Source: Falsiroseomonas selenitidurans (GTDB taxonomy: Bacteria; Pseudomonadota; Alphaproteobacteria; Acetobacterales; Acetobacteraceae). Taken from it: a DNA stretch of 64,000 nt. The DNA lies in the NCBI RefSeq assembly GCF_012103215.1, contig NZ_JAAVNE010000022.1:1-64000 (forward strand). The letters are read 5' to 3'. Positions 8,511-17,019 of this stretch are shown here, piece after piece. Within the stretch, counting starts at the first letter, position 1, and the number at the start of each line of letters is the position of its first letter. The translations under genes were made by a program, and so were the position numbers. Below the pieces are notes generated by a model. The model was not told where the DNA came from and made no database searches. It worked only from the letters and a program-made list of their open reading frames with translations.

Positions 8511-9074
8511 TCAGGCCGCCGGAGCGATGCCGGCGGCGCACAGCCGCAACCGCATCTCGCGCACGCGCCGGAACGCCGTGGTGCGGGACAGGCCGGCGTG
8601 ACGGGCGGGATCGACGTCGCCACGCGCGAGAGCGGCGCAGAGGGGCGCATCCTCCTCCGTCAGCACGTCGGCGATCCGCTCGAGGTCCAGCCGGCGATTC
8701 ACGTCCGCGAAGGCATCGGTCTGCTGGCCCATCCACGCGCCGTAGCCGTCCGCATCCGACAGCACGGCGCCGACCGTCGCGCCGCCGTCCGGCAGCGGGT
8801 CATCGAGGGAAATGGAGTGGTGGAGGGCCCGGTGCCGCTGCGTGCGGTGCGCCAGCAGGGCGGCATGATGCCGGAAGCAGGTGAGTGCGAAGGCGCCGAG
8901 ACCGCCCTGGTCCGGGTTGAAGCCGGGCAGCCGGGCGAGGAGATCGGTCAGGAGGTCCTGGGCGAAATCCTCTGCGTCATGCGCGGGCAGCCCGAGGCGG
9001 CGGCACAGGCCGCGCGACATGCGCTCGGCCATGCGGTGCAGGGGTTCGAATTGGGCGAAGGTGAGCGAGGGCAT
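8511..9074 (-). CDS. Sigma-70-like (ECF-type) protein, first gene of replication cassette
   Basis: A 187-residue protein with a region-2-like segment (residues 25-80, including AEDFAQDLLTDLL and AFALTCFRHHAALLAHRTQR) and a C-terminal helix-turn-helix around GLSRTTAFRRVREMRLRL that resembles sigma region 4. It may direct RNA polymerase to the element's own promoters, or be a diverged sigma relative used as a phage regulator. It is first in a run of minus-strand genes with gaps under 20 bp, so it could control the cassette behind it. Upstream, 9125-9148 carries repeats suited to regulation. Identity as a working sigma factor is inferred. Confidence 0.55.
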   Translation of the reverse strand: MPSLTFAQFEPLHRMAERMSRGLCRRLGLPAHDAEDFAQDLLTDLLARLPGFNPDQGGLGAFALTCFRHHAALLAHRTQRHRALHHSISLDDPLPDGGATVGAVLSDADGYGAWMGQQTDAFADVNRRLDLERIADVLTEEDAPLCAALARGDVDPARHAGLSRTTAFRRVREMRLRLCAAGIAPAA

Positions 9075-9124
9075 CGGCGGCTCCAGCTGGCGGTGATGGC
9101 CAGCGGAAGGTGCCGCGGATGCTT

Positions 9125-9148
9125 TCCGACAGGCGTCGGACAGGCGTC
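9125..9148. promoter_or_regulatory. Tandem GACAGGCGTC repeats upstream of the sigma-like gene
   Basis: GACAGGCGTC occurs at 9128-9137 and again at 9139-9148, an 11-bp period that puts both on one face of the helix. TCCGAC/GTCGGA arms (9125-9130 and 9135-9140) also form an inverted repeat. The site is about 50 bp upstream of the sigma-like gene start, in the 97-bp gap between two minus-strand genes. The repeats are seen directly; operator function is inferred. Confidence 0.35.
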
Positions 9149-9171
9149 TGCAAGATGTCGGATCGGCGCTG

Positions 9172-10137
9172 CTACTTCACGAGGACGGACAGTGGCGGGC
9201 AAGCGATGGAGTAGCCCAGCGTGTTGTTCGTCGTGATGAGGCCGGCCACGCGGGGAGTGTCGCCGAAGTGCTCCCTGAGTTGGCTGCGAAGCTCGTTCGC
9301 CAGCTTGCGAACCGCGTCGGGTGAGGTGTTCGCGGAGAAAAGCAACGCATGCAGCACCGATGGATGCACAACCGGCCGACCATCCCGATGAGCATCCGCG
9401 AGTGCCCTCAGAAGCTGAAACGGCTTCGCGCGGATGGAGGCTTCTCGGTCATCAAGCCGAACAGTCTGCGTGGCGGCCGTCAGCACCAACTCGTACCGGC
9501 CAGCGCGCCCGTCTGGCAGGCGGCGGGTGTCCAAAGCCAGGAAGAGGTCGCCCGCCGACGGCAGCAGGGCGTGGGCCGGCTGAACATGGTGGATGTCCTG
9601 TTCGGCCAGATTGCCGCGCGTCAGCGCAGGCAGTTCCGGCCCGACCAGGACGATCGTTCCTTCCTTGTGCGTGAGGCGAATTGCGCCGACCAGCCCCGGC
9701 TGCCGAATGCCGGCTCGGGTGGGGGCGGCCACGATGATGCGTCCGTCCGCCAGCATGCCAAGGCTCCACAGCCCTGGCGCCACCAGCTCCGCGCGGCCCA
9801 GGCCCATGGACGTGGCTACGCCGTCCATGAAGGCATGGACGTCGACGCTGAAGCTCCGCACATCATCCGCGTCCAGACGCTCATCCCGCCGGCGGTCGGC
9901 GGCGCATTTGGCGGTGGCGATATCGCCATCCCACAGGACTTCGCGCTCATCCGCGCCGCAATCGCAGTCGGCGCAGACATCCCAGGATGCCTCGCGCCCG
10001 CGATGCAGCAGGATGCCGAGCTGGAGGAGGCGCTCGAAGGCAGCCTCTTCTCCTACAGCATGCTGCCGGCCGAGCATGACGACCGGCTCGCCGGCCTCAC
10101 TCAGCTGCCAGAGCTGCTGCGATAGGCCGTCGGTCAT
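9172..10137 (-). CDS. Unknown protein with C-terminal OmpR-like winged helix
   Basis: A 321-residue protein. Residues 52-80 contain CADCDCGADE and a later Cys, suggesting a metal-binding loop. The middle (residues 90-210) is unassigned. Residues 225-315 match the OmpR/PhoB effector-domain pattern: a beta sheet, AKPFQLLRALADAHRDGRPV, VRKLANELRSQLREHF as recognition helix region, and TNNTLGYSI in place of the wing motif. No receiver domain is seen. It overlaps the upstream 410-residue gene by 41 bp, so the two form one unit. It might be a DNA-binding partner or regulator for that gene. Confidence 0.55.
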   Translation of the reverse strand: MTDGLSQQLWQLSEAGEPVVMLGRQHAVGEEAAFERLLQLGILLHRGREASWDVCADCDCGADEREVLWDGDIATAKCAADRRRDERLDADDVRSFSVDVHAFMDGVATSMGLGRAELVAPGLWSLGMLADGRIIVAAPTRAGIRQPGLVGAIRLTHKEGTIVLVGPELPALTRGNLAEQDIHHVQPAHALLPSAGDLFLALDTRRLPDGRAGRYELVLTAATQTVRLDDREASIRAKPFQLLRALADAHRDGRPVVHPSVLHALLFSANTSPDAVRKLANELRSQLREHFGDTPRVAGLITTNNTLGYSIACPPLSVLVK

Positions 10138-11329
10138 TTGTCAGCGCATTCAGCTTGAGGAGGGCCATGACCAGCTTCTTGTGCCGGACCCTTGGAAAGG
10201 TGACCGATCCGGGCGGCTTGATCGTGACGCTGATCGTCGGCGCGCGGCCACCCGGTGTCTTCAGCACGATGCGCGCGATGATGTGGTCGAGGCGCCACAA
10301 ATTGTCGCCGTAGCTGATGTCGGTTCGGCTCTCATGCAGACGGCGCAGGGCGCTACCCTCGGAGTCCTTCACCCGCACCGAGAACAGGGTCTTCTCGCGG
10401 CCGGTCCGGGCATTGGTGGCGACGCGGTTGGCCTGCGCTTCCGTAATCTCGACCCGCTCGATCTGGTCCAGGTCACCGATGCGGAAGCCGAAGCCGCCAT
10501 TCGAATTCTCGACCGGCGCCAGCGTGTAGAGGTCCTGCGAGCTGGCGGCCTTGAAGACCCCCGGGCGCCCGAGAATCTCGGTGGCGAATGCTTCCGCCAG
10601 GTCGCCGCGGCGCTTCTTCGCGCAGCCCCACACAGTGAGCCGCCCCGTCGCCTCGACGAAGGAGATCACCGCGGTGTCGACCTCCTGGAAGCCGATGACC
10701 TCATCCTCCTCGCCGCGGATGACCTCGGTGGAAACCGGCGGCGCGCCGTGGCGGACGGCGATGCAAAGCTCGCCATCATCGACGTAGTCCCGGACGCGGC
10801 AGAACTTCCCGCGCAGGTCGGCGGCGAAGATCCCGGACGCACGGATGCGCAGGGCCTCGAGCGCCTCCTTGGTCACGCTGGCCGCGATCCCATCCTCGCC
10901 AGCATCGAACTCGGTCACGCTCGGTGGCGCGATGAAGACGGAGGTGTGCTCCGCCTCCTTGAACACGTCCGGGTACTCGACGAAGGCGACCAGGGCATAG
11001 TCGCGCGGCGTTGCGGTCGGGGACACGGCCGGGTCGATGATGACGACCTCCTGGCGCTCAGCCTCCTCCTGGAGCAGCCGCATACCGGTCGGGCTGTCGA
11101 GCCGGACGATACGGTGCAGGTCCTGGATCAGACCATCCGGGTAAGAGTCCTTCGAGCCGAGGAGGTACTCGGTGATCCGCTTCCGCCCCTCGACTTCATC
11201 CGCCAGGAGGGTGTCGAGGTCGAGATTCTTGAGGCCTGCCCGATGCTTCGTGAGCAGCTTGCCCAGGACTTTCCAGTTCACGGTTTTCAGGAACCGCTGG
11301 TTGGCGAACTTGGTGAAGTCCTTCTGCAC
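10097..11329 (-). CDS. Unknown 410-residue protein paired with winged-helix gene
   Basis: A 410-residue soluble protein with no motif I can assign. It has an N-terminal helical segment (KDFTKFANQRFLKTVNW...), a central beta-rich part with VVIIDPAVSPTA, and a C-terminal segment with a Lys-rich KLVMALLKLNALTN helix. The GTG at 11329 is chosen, preceded by a weak AGGGCGG site; an ATG 12 codons upstream is possible. It is the first gene of a two-gene unit, facing the recombinase cassette across about 110 bp. The pair lies between replication and integration functions, a common place for cargo or defence genes; no function is claimed. Confidence 0.5.
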   Translation of the reverse strand: MQKDFTKFANQRFLKTVNWKVLGKLLTKHRAGLKNLDLDTLLADEVEGRKRITEYLLGSKDSYPDGLIQDLHRIVRLDSPTGMRLLQEEAERQEVVIIDPAVSPTATPRDYALVAFVEYPDVFKEAEHTSVFIAPPSVTEFDAGEDGIAASVTKEALEALRIRASGIFAADLRGKFCRVRDYVDDGELCIAVRHGAPPVSTEVIRGEEDEVIGFQEVDTAVISFVEATGRLTVWGCAKKRRGDLAEAFATEILGRPGVFKAASSQDLYTLAPVENSNGGFGFRIGDLDQIERVEITEAQANRVATNARTGREKTLFSVRVKDSEGSALRRLHESRTDISYGDNLWRLDHIIARIVLKTPGGRAPTISVTIKPPGSVTFPRVRHKKLVMALLKLNALTNDRRPIAAALAAE

Positions 11330-11437
11330 GTGACCGCCCTGTAATGTGGAACGTATCAGGTACATGATTCGGCATACCGCTGTCGAATCTAATCTGCAGC
11401 TTGGCGGTGAAACACTCAGGCCGCGGCCCCGGTAATC

Positions 11438-11662
11438 ATGGGGATGGCGCCCCCATCGCACCTCCCCGGCAACGCCCACCTCCCGCCGCACCTCCGGGAG
11501 GTCTGCGGCATCCTGGCCGCCGGTCTGGTGCGGCTGCGCAGCCGCGCTGCCGAGGATGATGCGCAGGATGCGGAGATAGCTCGGGGGGCGGGAGACGTTC
11601 GCCTACACTCCACCGCCAGGCAGCGCCTGCATGCGAACCCCAACAGGAAGGGACTCGCATGA
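11438..11662 (+). CDS. Small protein upstream of DUF2924, recombinase cassette
   Basis: A 74-residue basic protein with a conserved-looking core HLPPHLREVCGILAAGLVRL (residues 15-34). Similar short genes are known to me beside DUF2924-recombinase pairs in alphaproteobacterial mobile elements, which supports it as real. Its TGA overlaps the DUF2924 ATG (ATGA at 11659-11662), the first of three such overlaps in the cassette. Function is unknown. A promoter for the cassette should lie in 11330-11437. Confidence 0.6.
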   Translation: MGMAPPSHLPGNAHLPPHLREVCGILAAGLVRLRSRAAEDDAQDAEIARGAGDVRLHSTARQRLHANPNRKGLA

Positions 11663-12156
11663 CCAGACGATCCACCGCCGCGCCCGCGCCGGCGCCCACC
11701 ATCCCGAAGATCCCGTCGACGCAGGTGCTGAGCCGCCTCGCCGCGCTGCAGGCGGCGCCCACCGCCATGCTGAAAGACCAATGGCGGGAGCTATTCGGGA
11801 AGGAGCCGCCGCCCTGGAACCGGGCCTACATCCAGAGCCGGCTGGCGTACCGCATCCAGGAACTCGCGTATGGCGGGCTGAAGCCCGAAACCGTCGATCG
11901 ACTGGTGGCGCTGGGCGAGCAGTTGGATGGCGGCAACGTCGTCCTGCGCCGGATCCGGGCCGACAGTCGCCCGCTGGCCGGCACGCGCCTCATCCGGGAA
12001 TGGCAGGGCGTGCAGCACGTCGTCACGGTGCGCGTCAACGACTTCGAATTCGAGGGGCGGCCCTACCAGTCGCTCTCGGCCATCGCGCGCCACATCACCG
12101 GCACGCGCTGGAACGGCTGGACGTTCTTCGGGCTGCGCGCGCGGGGTGAGGCATGA
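11659..12156 (+). CDS. DUF2924 domain protein
   Basis: A 165-residue protein of the DUF2924 family. Typical segments are LKDQWRELFGKEPPPWNR (residues 39-56), RLAYRIQELAYGGL and the C-terminal FEFEGRPYQSLSAIARHITG followed by WNGWTFFGL. DUF2924 genes usually precede a large serine recombinase in prophages and integrative elements of alphaproteobacteria, as here, but their role is unknown; an accessory DNA-binding or directionality role has not been shown. The start is translationally coupled to the small gene before it and the stop to the recombinase after it. Confidence 0.85.
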   Translation: MTRRSTAAPAPAPTIPKIPSTQVLSRLAALQAAPTAMLKDQWRELFGKEPPPWNRAYIQSRLAYRIQELAYGGLKPETVDRLVALGEQLDGGNVVLRRIRADSRPLAGTRLIREWQGVQHVVTVRVNDFEFEGRPYQSLSAIARHITGTRWNGWTFFGLRARGEA

Positions 12157-13505
12157 CGCGCCGCGCCCGCATGGAGCCGGCCATGCCGGCCACCATGAAG
12201 AAGCTCCGCTGCGCCGTGTACACGCGAAAGTCCACGGACGAAGGATTGGAGAAGGAGTTCAACACCCTCGACGCCCAGCGCGACGCGTGCGAGGCGTACG
12301 TCGCCAGCCAGCGCGCCGAGGGGTGGGTTCTGGTCCGCGACCGGTACGACGACGGCGGGTTCTCGGGCGGCACGCTGGAGCGGCCGGCGTTGCAGCGCCT
12401 GCTGCGCGACATTCAGGCCGACCTCGTCGACGTCATCGTGGTCTACAAGATCGACAGGCTCAGCCGCTCGCTGATGGATTTCGCCAAGCTGGTGGAGGTG
12501 ATGGACGCGCATGGCGTGACCTTCGTGTCCGTCACGCAGTCGTTCAACACGACCACGAGCATGGGGCGGCTGACGCTGAACATCCTGCTCAGCTTTGCCC
12601 AGTTCGAGCGAGAGGTCATTGGCGAGCGCATCCGCGACAAATTCGCCGCCTCCCGCGCCCGCGGCATGTGGATGGGAGGCAAGGTGCCGCTTGGCTACGA
12701 CGTCGTGGCGCGGAAGCTGATCGTGAATGAGGATGAGGCGCCGCGTGTGCGCCGCGTGTTCGAGATCTTTGCCGAGACGGGATCGGGCATCGAGACGGTG
12801 AACCGCCTCAGGGCCGAGGGCGCCACGAGCAAAGCGGGTCGGCCGCTGGACAAGGGCGACGTCTACAAGCTGCTGAACAACCGCACCTATGTCGGCGAGG
12901 CGGCGCACAAGGGGCAGGTCTACCCCGGCGAGCACCAGGCCATCGTGCCGCGAGAGCTCTGGGATAGGGCGCATGCCGTGCTGCAGGTCAGCCCTCGCGT
13001 CCGCGCCAACCAGAATCGGGCGCAGACGCCGGCGCTGCTGAAGGGGCTGATCTTTGGGGTGGACGGCCGGGCGCTGTCGCCAACCCACGCCAGGAAGAAC
13101 GGCCGGCTCTATCGCTACTACGTGGCGCAGCGCGTGCTGAAGGGTGATGCCGCGGGCGACGCCAGCATCTTGCGCCGGGTGTCGGCGGCGGAGATCGAGG
13201 CGGCCGTGGTGGATCAGGTGCGGGCGCTCCTGCGGCAGCCGGAGATCGTCGTCGGCACCTGGCGCGCGGCGCGCATGGAGGCGCCCGACCTGACTGAGGG
13301 CGAGACGCAGGACGCCCTGCATCGACTCGACCCGCTGTGGGAGCACCTGTTCCCGGCGGAGCAGGCACGGATCGTGCGGTCGCTGGTGGAGCGGGTGGTG
13401 GTAGGGCCCGCCGGCGCCGACATTCGGCTGCGGCTGGATGGGCTCGGCGGCCTCGTCCGCGACCTCGGCGCCATCGCTCCCGAGGTCCTGAGGTCGGCAG
13501 CATGA
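12153..13505 (+). CDS. Large serine recombinase
   Basis: A 450-residue site-specific recombinase. The resolvase domain (residues 19-165) has AVYTRKSTDEG with the likely nucleophilic Ser27, VYKIDRLSRS and FAQFEREVIGERIRDK; the recombinase domain follows (GKVPLGYDVV, then LLNNRTYVGEAAHKGQ). It lacks a long C-terminal Cys zinc ribbon, so it is near the short end for large serine integrases. It probably moves the element in region A. Its ATG overlaps the DUF2924 stop and its stop overlaps the next start. A start at the later MKKLRC methionine is possible. Confidence 0.9.
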   Translation: MTRRARMEPAMPATMKKLRCAVYTRKSTDEGLEKEFNTLDAQRDACEAYVASQRAEGWVLVRDRYDDGGFSGGTLERPALQRLLRDIQADLVDVIVVYKIDRLSRSLMDFAKLVEVMDAHGVTFVSVTQSFNTTTSMGRLTLNILLSFAQFEREVIGERIRDKFAASRARGMWMGGKVPLGYDVVARKLIVNEDEAPRVRRVFEIFAETGSGIETVNRLRAEGATSKAGRPLDKGDVYKLLNNRTYVGEAAHKGQVYPGEHQAIVPRELWDRAHAVLQVSPRVRANQNRAQTPALLKGLIFGVDGRALSPTHARKNGRLYRYYVAQRVLKGDAAGDASILRRVSAAEIEAAVVDQVRALLRQPEIVVGTWRAARMEAPDLTEGETQDALHRLDPLWEHLFPAEQARIVRSLVERVVVGPAGADIRLRLDGLGGLVRDLGAIAPEVLRSAA

Positions 13506-13888
13506 CCACGGCGACCAGCATCACGGTCCGGGTGCCGCTGGCGATACGGCGCCGGCCAGGGCGGAAGACGATCGTCACGCCGATGGCGACAGGACCCGCG
13601 GGGGCCACAACGCGCGCCGATCCGGCGCTGGTCAAAGCGCTGGCGCGGGCGTTCCGGTATCAGCGAATGCTCGACAATGGGGTCTACGGCTCGGTCACCG
13701 AAATGGCTGCCGCCGAGAACATCGATCGCGGCTACCTCGGACGCCTGCTTCAACTCACCCTGCTGGCGCCGGATATCGTCCAGGGCATTCTGAACGGTAA
13801 ATGCCCAGAACGAATCGGGCTCCCGATATTGATGAGCCCCCTTCCGTCTCCCTGGCAGGACCAGCGCGCCAATCTCGGCCTCGGATGA
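13502..13888 (+). CDS. Small HTH protein of recombinase cassette
   Basis: A 128-residue protein with a basic N-terminus and a helix-turn-helix candidate at about residues 60-105 (GSVTEMAAAENIDRGYLGRLLQLTLLAP), a pattern seen in ParB-like HTH segments and in small proteins placed after serine recombinases. It likely binds DNA and may regulate or assist the recombinase. The start at 13502 is fixed by the ATGA overlap with the recombinase stop. Its end overlaps the possible upstream start (13885) of the restriction gene. Confidence 0.65.
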   Translation: MTTATSITVRVPLAIRRRPGRKTIVTPMATGPAGATTRADPALVKALARAFRYQRMLDNGVYGSVTEMAAAENIDRGYLGRLLQLTLLAPDIVQGILNGKCPERIGLPILMSPLPSPWQDQRANLGLG

Positions 13889-13944
13889 TGGTAATTTCTT
13901 GGTTCGGTAGTGCACGGCGCCGCGGATCGTGGCAGGCTTGTAAC

Positions 13945-16900
13945 GTGCCGCCAGCTGTCATCAACAACCCGATTCTCAACAGCCCGTTTGCCGAGCCGTC
14001 CCTTCACTGGGTGCTCGACGAGAATGGTATTCCGACCGGCTTCCCGACCGATGGGCGGAGGCGGAGCGAGTTCGTCGTACCCGTCCCACCGCCGAAGCAT
14101 AAGCTAAAGAACCAGGGTAGCCTGGACCTTGAGGATAATTTCGGCCAGCGGAAGCCGAACGACTACATCAACGAGATCAGGTCGAAGGTTGCCGCCTGGC
14201 GCTCTCTCGGCGATGCCGGCCTTCGTTCCACCGTCACCCCGGTCACCGCCCGCCTGCTCCAGCACTGGCGCGATCCCAGCCGGACCCGAAAGCTGTTCTT
14301 CTGCCAGATCGAAGCTGCCGAGACGGCCATTTGGCTAACCGAGGTTGCCCCGAAGCAGGAGATCGACCGCCTCCGCACCCTCAGTGCCGAAGCAAACCCG
14401 GATCTGCTCCGCATCGCCTTCAAGCTTGCCACCGGCGCTGGCAAGACCACGGTCATGGCGATGCTGATCGCCTGGCAGACCCTTAACGCCGCCCGCGCCC
14501 GCAGCGCTAACCGGAACCGCTTCACGGATGCTTTCCTGATTGTTGCCCCCGGCATCACCGTGCGCGATCGCCTCCGCGTGCTGCTGCCTTCCGATCCGAC
14601 CAACACCTATCTGCTCCACGACATCGTGCCGCGGGAGATGCGGGACGACCTCCAGCGCGCGCGGATCGTCATCACCAACTTCCACGCCTTCCAGCACCGG
14701 GAGACGCTCGACGCGCCAAAACTGGCGAAGGCAATCCTTGGTGGGCGCGAAGGACCGGTCCAAACTCTGGAATCTGAGGGCCAAATGGTCCAGCGCGTTT
14801 GCGGCGAGCTTCTTGGTCGCCGACGCATCATCGTGCTGAACGATGAAGCCCATCATTGTTATCGCGAGAAGTCCGGCGGGGACGATATCCCTGACGCCAC
14901 GAAACTGGACGCGGAAGGCAAGGCCGAAGCGAAAAAGAACAACGCGGCCGCGCGCCTGTGGATAAGCGGAATCGAAGCCCTGCAGCGTGTGCTGAAGCAC
15001 CCGGTCCAGGTCTACGACCTCTCGGCTACGCCGTTCTTCCTGCGCGGCTCGGGCTACCCCGAGGGCACGCTCTTTCCGTGGGTCGTCTCCGACTTCTCGC
15101 TGATCGATGCCATCGAATGCGGCATCGTGAAGGTGCCGCGCGTGCCGGTGCAGGACCTGCCCGGCGCAGACGAACCGATCTACCGCCACGTCTACAAGCA
15201 TGTGCGCGACCGTTTGCCCAAGGCCGGCCGCGGCAAGCAGGCCAAGGCGCTGGACCCCGAGGATTTGCCGAGCCAACTCGTTGGTGCCCTTCAGTCGCTA
15301 TACGGCCACTACGCCAAGGTCTTCGCCAATTGGCAGGGAAAGGGCGGCCCCACGCCGCCTGTGCTCATCGTCGTCTGCAACAACACTGCGACGTCGAAGC
15401 TCGTCTTCGACTGGATCGCCGGCTACGAGAAGATTGAGAAGTCCCTGGACGGCACCGAGCACACAGTGCTGGTCCCAGGCAAACTCGCGCTGCTTTCGAA
15501 TGTGGAGGATGGCGGCCCAGGCCAGCGCCGCCTGGCGCCGCGTGCTCAGACCATACTCATCGACAGTGAGGAGCTGGAAAGCGGCGAGGCCCTATCCGAC
15601 AGTTTTCGCAAGCTGGCTGCCCCCGAGATCGACGCCTTTAAGCGCGAGCTTCGCGCCCGCGGCCGACACGCGGAAGCCGAAACGGTCTCCGACAGCGACC
15701 TGCTGCGCGAGGTGATGAATACCGTGGGCCAGCAGGGCCGCCTCGGAGAGCAGATCCGTTGCGTCGTCTCTGTCTCCATGCTGACCGAGGGGTGGGACGC
15801 GCGCACTGTCACCCACGTCCTCGGGGTCCGCGCCTTCGGGACGCAACTGCTGTGCGAGCAGGTAATCGGCCGCGCACTACGCCGCGTCTCCTATGAGCCG
15901 GTCGGACAGGACACGCGTGGCAACGGCATGTTCGAGCCTGAATATGCCGACGTGCTCGGCATTCCCTTTTCCTTCGTCCCGGCCAACTCCGCCGCCGACT
16001 ACAAGCCGCCAAAACCCACCACGCGGGTCCACGCCGTGCTACCCGAGCGCGACGATTTGGAGATCCGTTTTCCCCGGGTTCTTGGCTATCGCGTGGTGCT
16101 GCCGCCCGGCCGGCTACGCGCGACCTTCACCGGGGAGAGCCGTCTGCAGATCACCCCCGACATGGCGCCGCCAGATGCCATCAACGCTCCCTTCGTCGGC
16201 GAGAACATCAAGCTCTCGCTGGAGGATTTGGCCGATCAGCGCGCTGCCACCATCGCGTTCCACCTTGCCGGATACACGCTGGAGCGTTGGTTCAAGGACC
16301 AGGAGGGCAGCCGCAAGCCCTGGCTCTTCCCATCGCTGCTGGCGATCACGCGGCGCTGGATGGAGGAGTGCCTGAGCTGCATCGGCAACACCTTCCCCGC
16401 CTACCTGCTCTGGCGCGACGTGGGGGACAAGGCGGCCGAGCGCATCTACCGCGCATGCATCGAGAGCGAAGAGGGCGCTGGCATGCTGCGGCCCATCATG
16501 GACCCGTATAACGAGACCGGCAGCAGCCGAAACGTCGCCTTCACGACCACCAAGGCCAATTTCTGGGAGACCAACGCGGCGAAATGCCAGGTGAACCTGG
16601 TGGTCTGCGACGGTGACTGGGAGGCCGCCTGCGCCCAGGCGCTTGAGGGCATGCATGAAGTGCTGCGCTACGTGAAGAACGACCGGCTCGGCTTTGAGAT
16701 TCCCTATGAGCATGGCGGTGCTGAACACCAGTACCGCCCCGACTTCATCGCCCTTGTGGATGACGGCGCAGGTGCTGACGACCTGCTTCATCTGGTGCTC
16801 GAGGTGAAGGGCGAGCGTGACGCCAAAGACGATGCGAAGCACGACACCATGCAGAAGCTCTGGGTGCCCGCGGTCAATGGCACTGGCCGCTACGGGCGCT

Positions 16901-17007
16901 GGAGTTTCCTGAGGCTCGATGGACCCTACGGGATCGCCGATTCGATACAGCTTCACATACGTGAGCGCGCCATCAGTGCCTCACAGACACCAACAATTGC
17001 TGCGTGA
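13945..17007 (+). CDS. Type III-like restriction enzyme subunit (BPTD_3080-like helicase-nuclease)
   Basis: About 1020 residues with an SF2 helicase and a C-terminal nuclease. Walker A is LATGAGKTT (Thr near residue 163), the DEAH box is LNDEAHH (Asp near residue 300), motif III is DLSATPFF, and motif VI lies in EQVIGRALRR. The nuclease motif is RPDFIAL followed by LEVKGER (Glu near residue 953). The order matches Res subunits of type III-like systems, which translocate on DNA and cut when paired with a Mod methyltransferase. The GTG at 13945 is preferred because family members begin close to VINNPILNSPF; an ATG at 13885 overlapping the previous stop is the alternative. Confidence 0.85.
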   Translation: MPPAVINNPILNSPFAEPSLHWVLDENGIPTGFPTDGRRRSEFVVPVPPPKHKLKNQGSLDLEDNFGQRKPNDYINEIRSKVAAWRSLGDAGLRSTVTPVTARLLQHWRDPSRTRKLFFCQIEAAETAIWLTEVAPKQEIDRLRTLSAEANPDLLRIAFKLATGAGKTTVMAMLIAWQTLNAARARSANRNRFTDAFLIVAPGITVRDRLRVLLPSDPTNTYLLHDIVPREMRDDLQRARIVITNFHAFQHRETLDAPKLAKAILGGREGPVQTLESEGQMVQRVCGELLGRRRIIVLNDEAHHCYREKSGGDDIPDATKLDAEGKAEAKKNNAAARLWISGIEALQRVLKHPVQVYDLSATPFFLRGSGYPEGTLFPWVVSDFSLIDAIECGIVKVPRVPVQDLPGADEPIYRHVYKHVRDRLPKAGRGKQAKALDPEDLPSQLVGALQSLYGHYAKVFANWQGKGGPTPPVLIVVCNNTATSKLVFDWIAGYEKIEKSLDGTEHTVLVPGKLALLSNVEDGGPGQRRLAPRAQTILIDSEELESGEALSDSFRKLAAPEIDAFKRELRARGRHAEAETVSDSDLLREVMNTVGQQGRLGEQIRCVVSVSMLTEGWDARTVTHVLGVRAFGTQLLCEQVIGRALRRVSYEPVGQDTRGNGMFEPEYADVLGIPFSFVPANSAADYKPPKPTTRVHAVLPERDDLEIRFPRVLGYRVVLPPGRLRATFTGESRLQITPDMAPPDAINAPFVGENIKLSLEDLADQRAATIAFHLAGYTLERWFKDQEGSRKPWLFPSLLAITRRWMEECLSCIGNTFPAYLLWRDVGDKAAERIYRACIESEEGAGMLRPIMDPYNETGSSRNVAFTTTKANFWETNAAKCQVNLVVCDGDWEAACAQALEGMHEVLRYVKNDRLGFEIPYEHGGAEHQYRPDFIALVDDGAGADDLLHLVLEVKGERDAKDDAKHDTMQKLWVPAVNGTGRYGRWSFLRLDGPYGIADSIQLHIRERAISASQTPTIAA

Positions 17008-17019
17008 GGGATCGCCACC

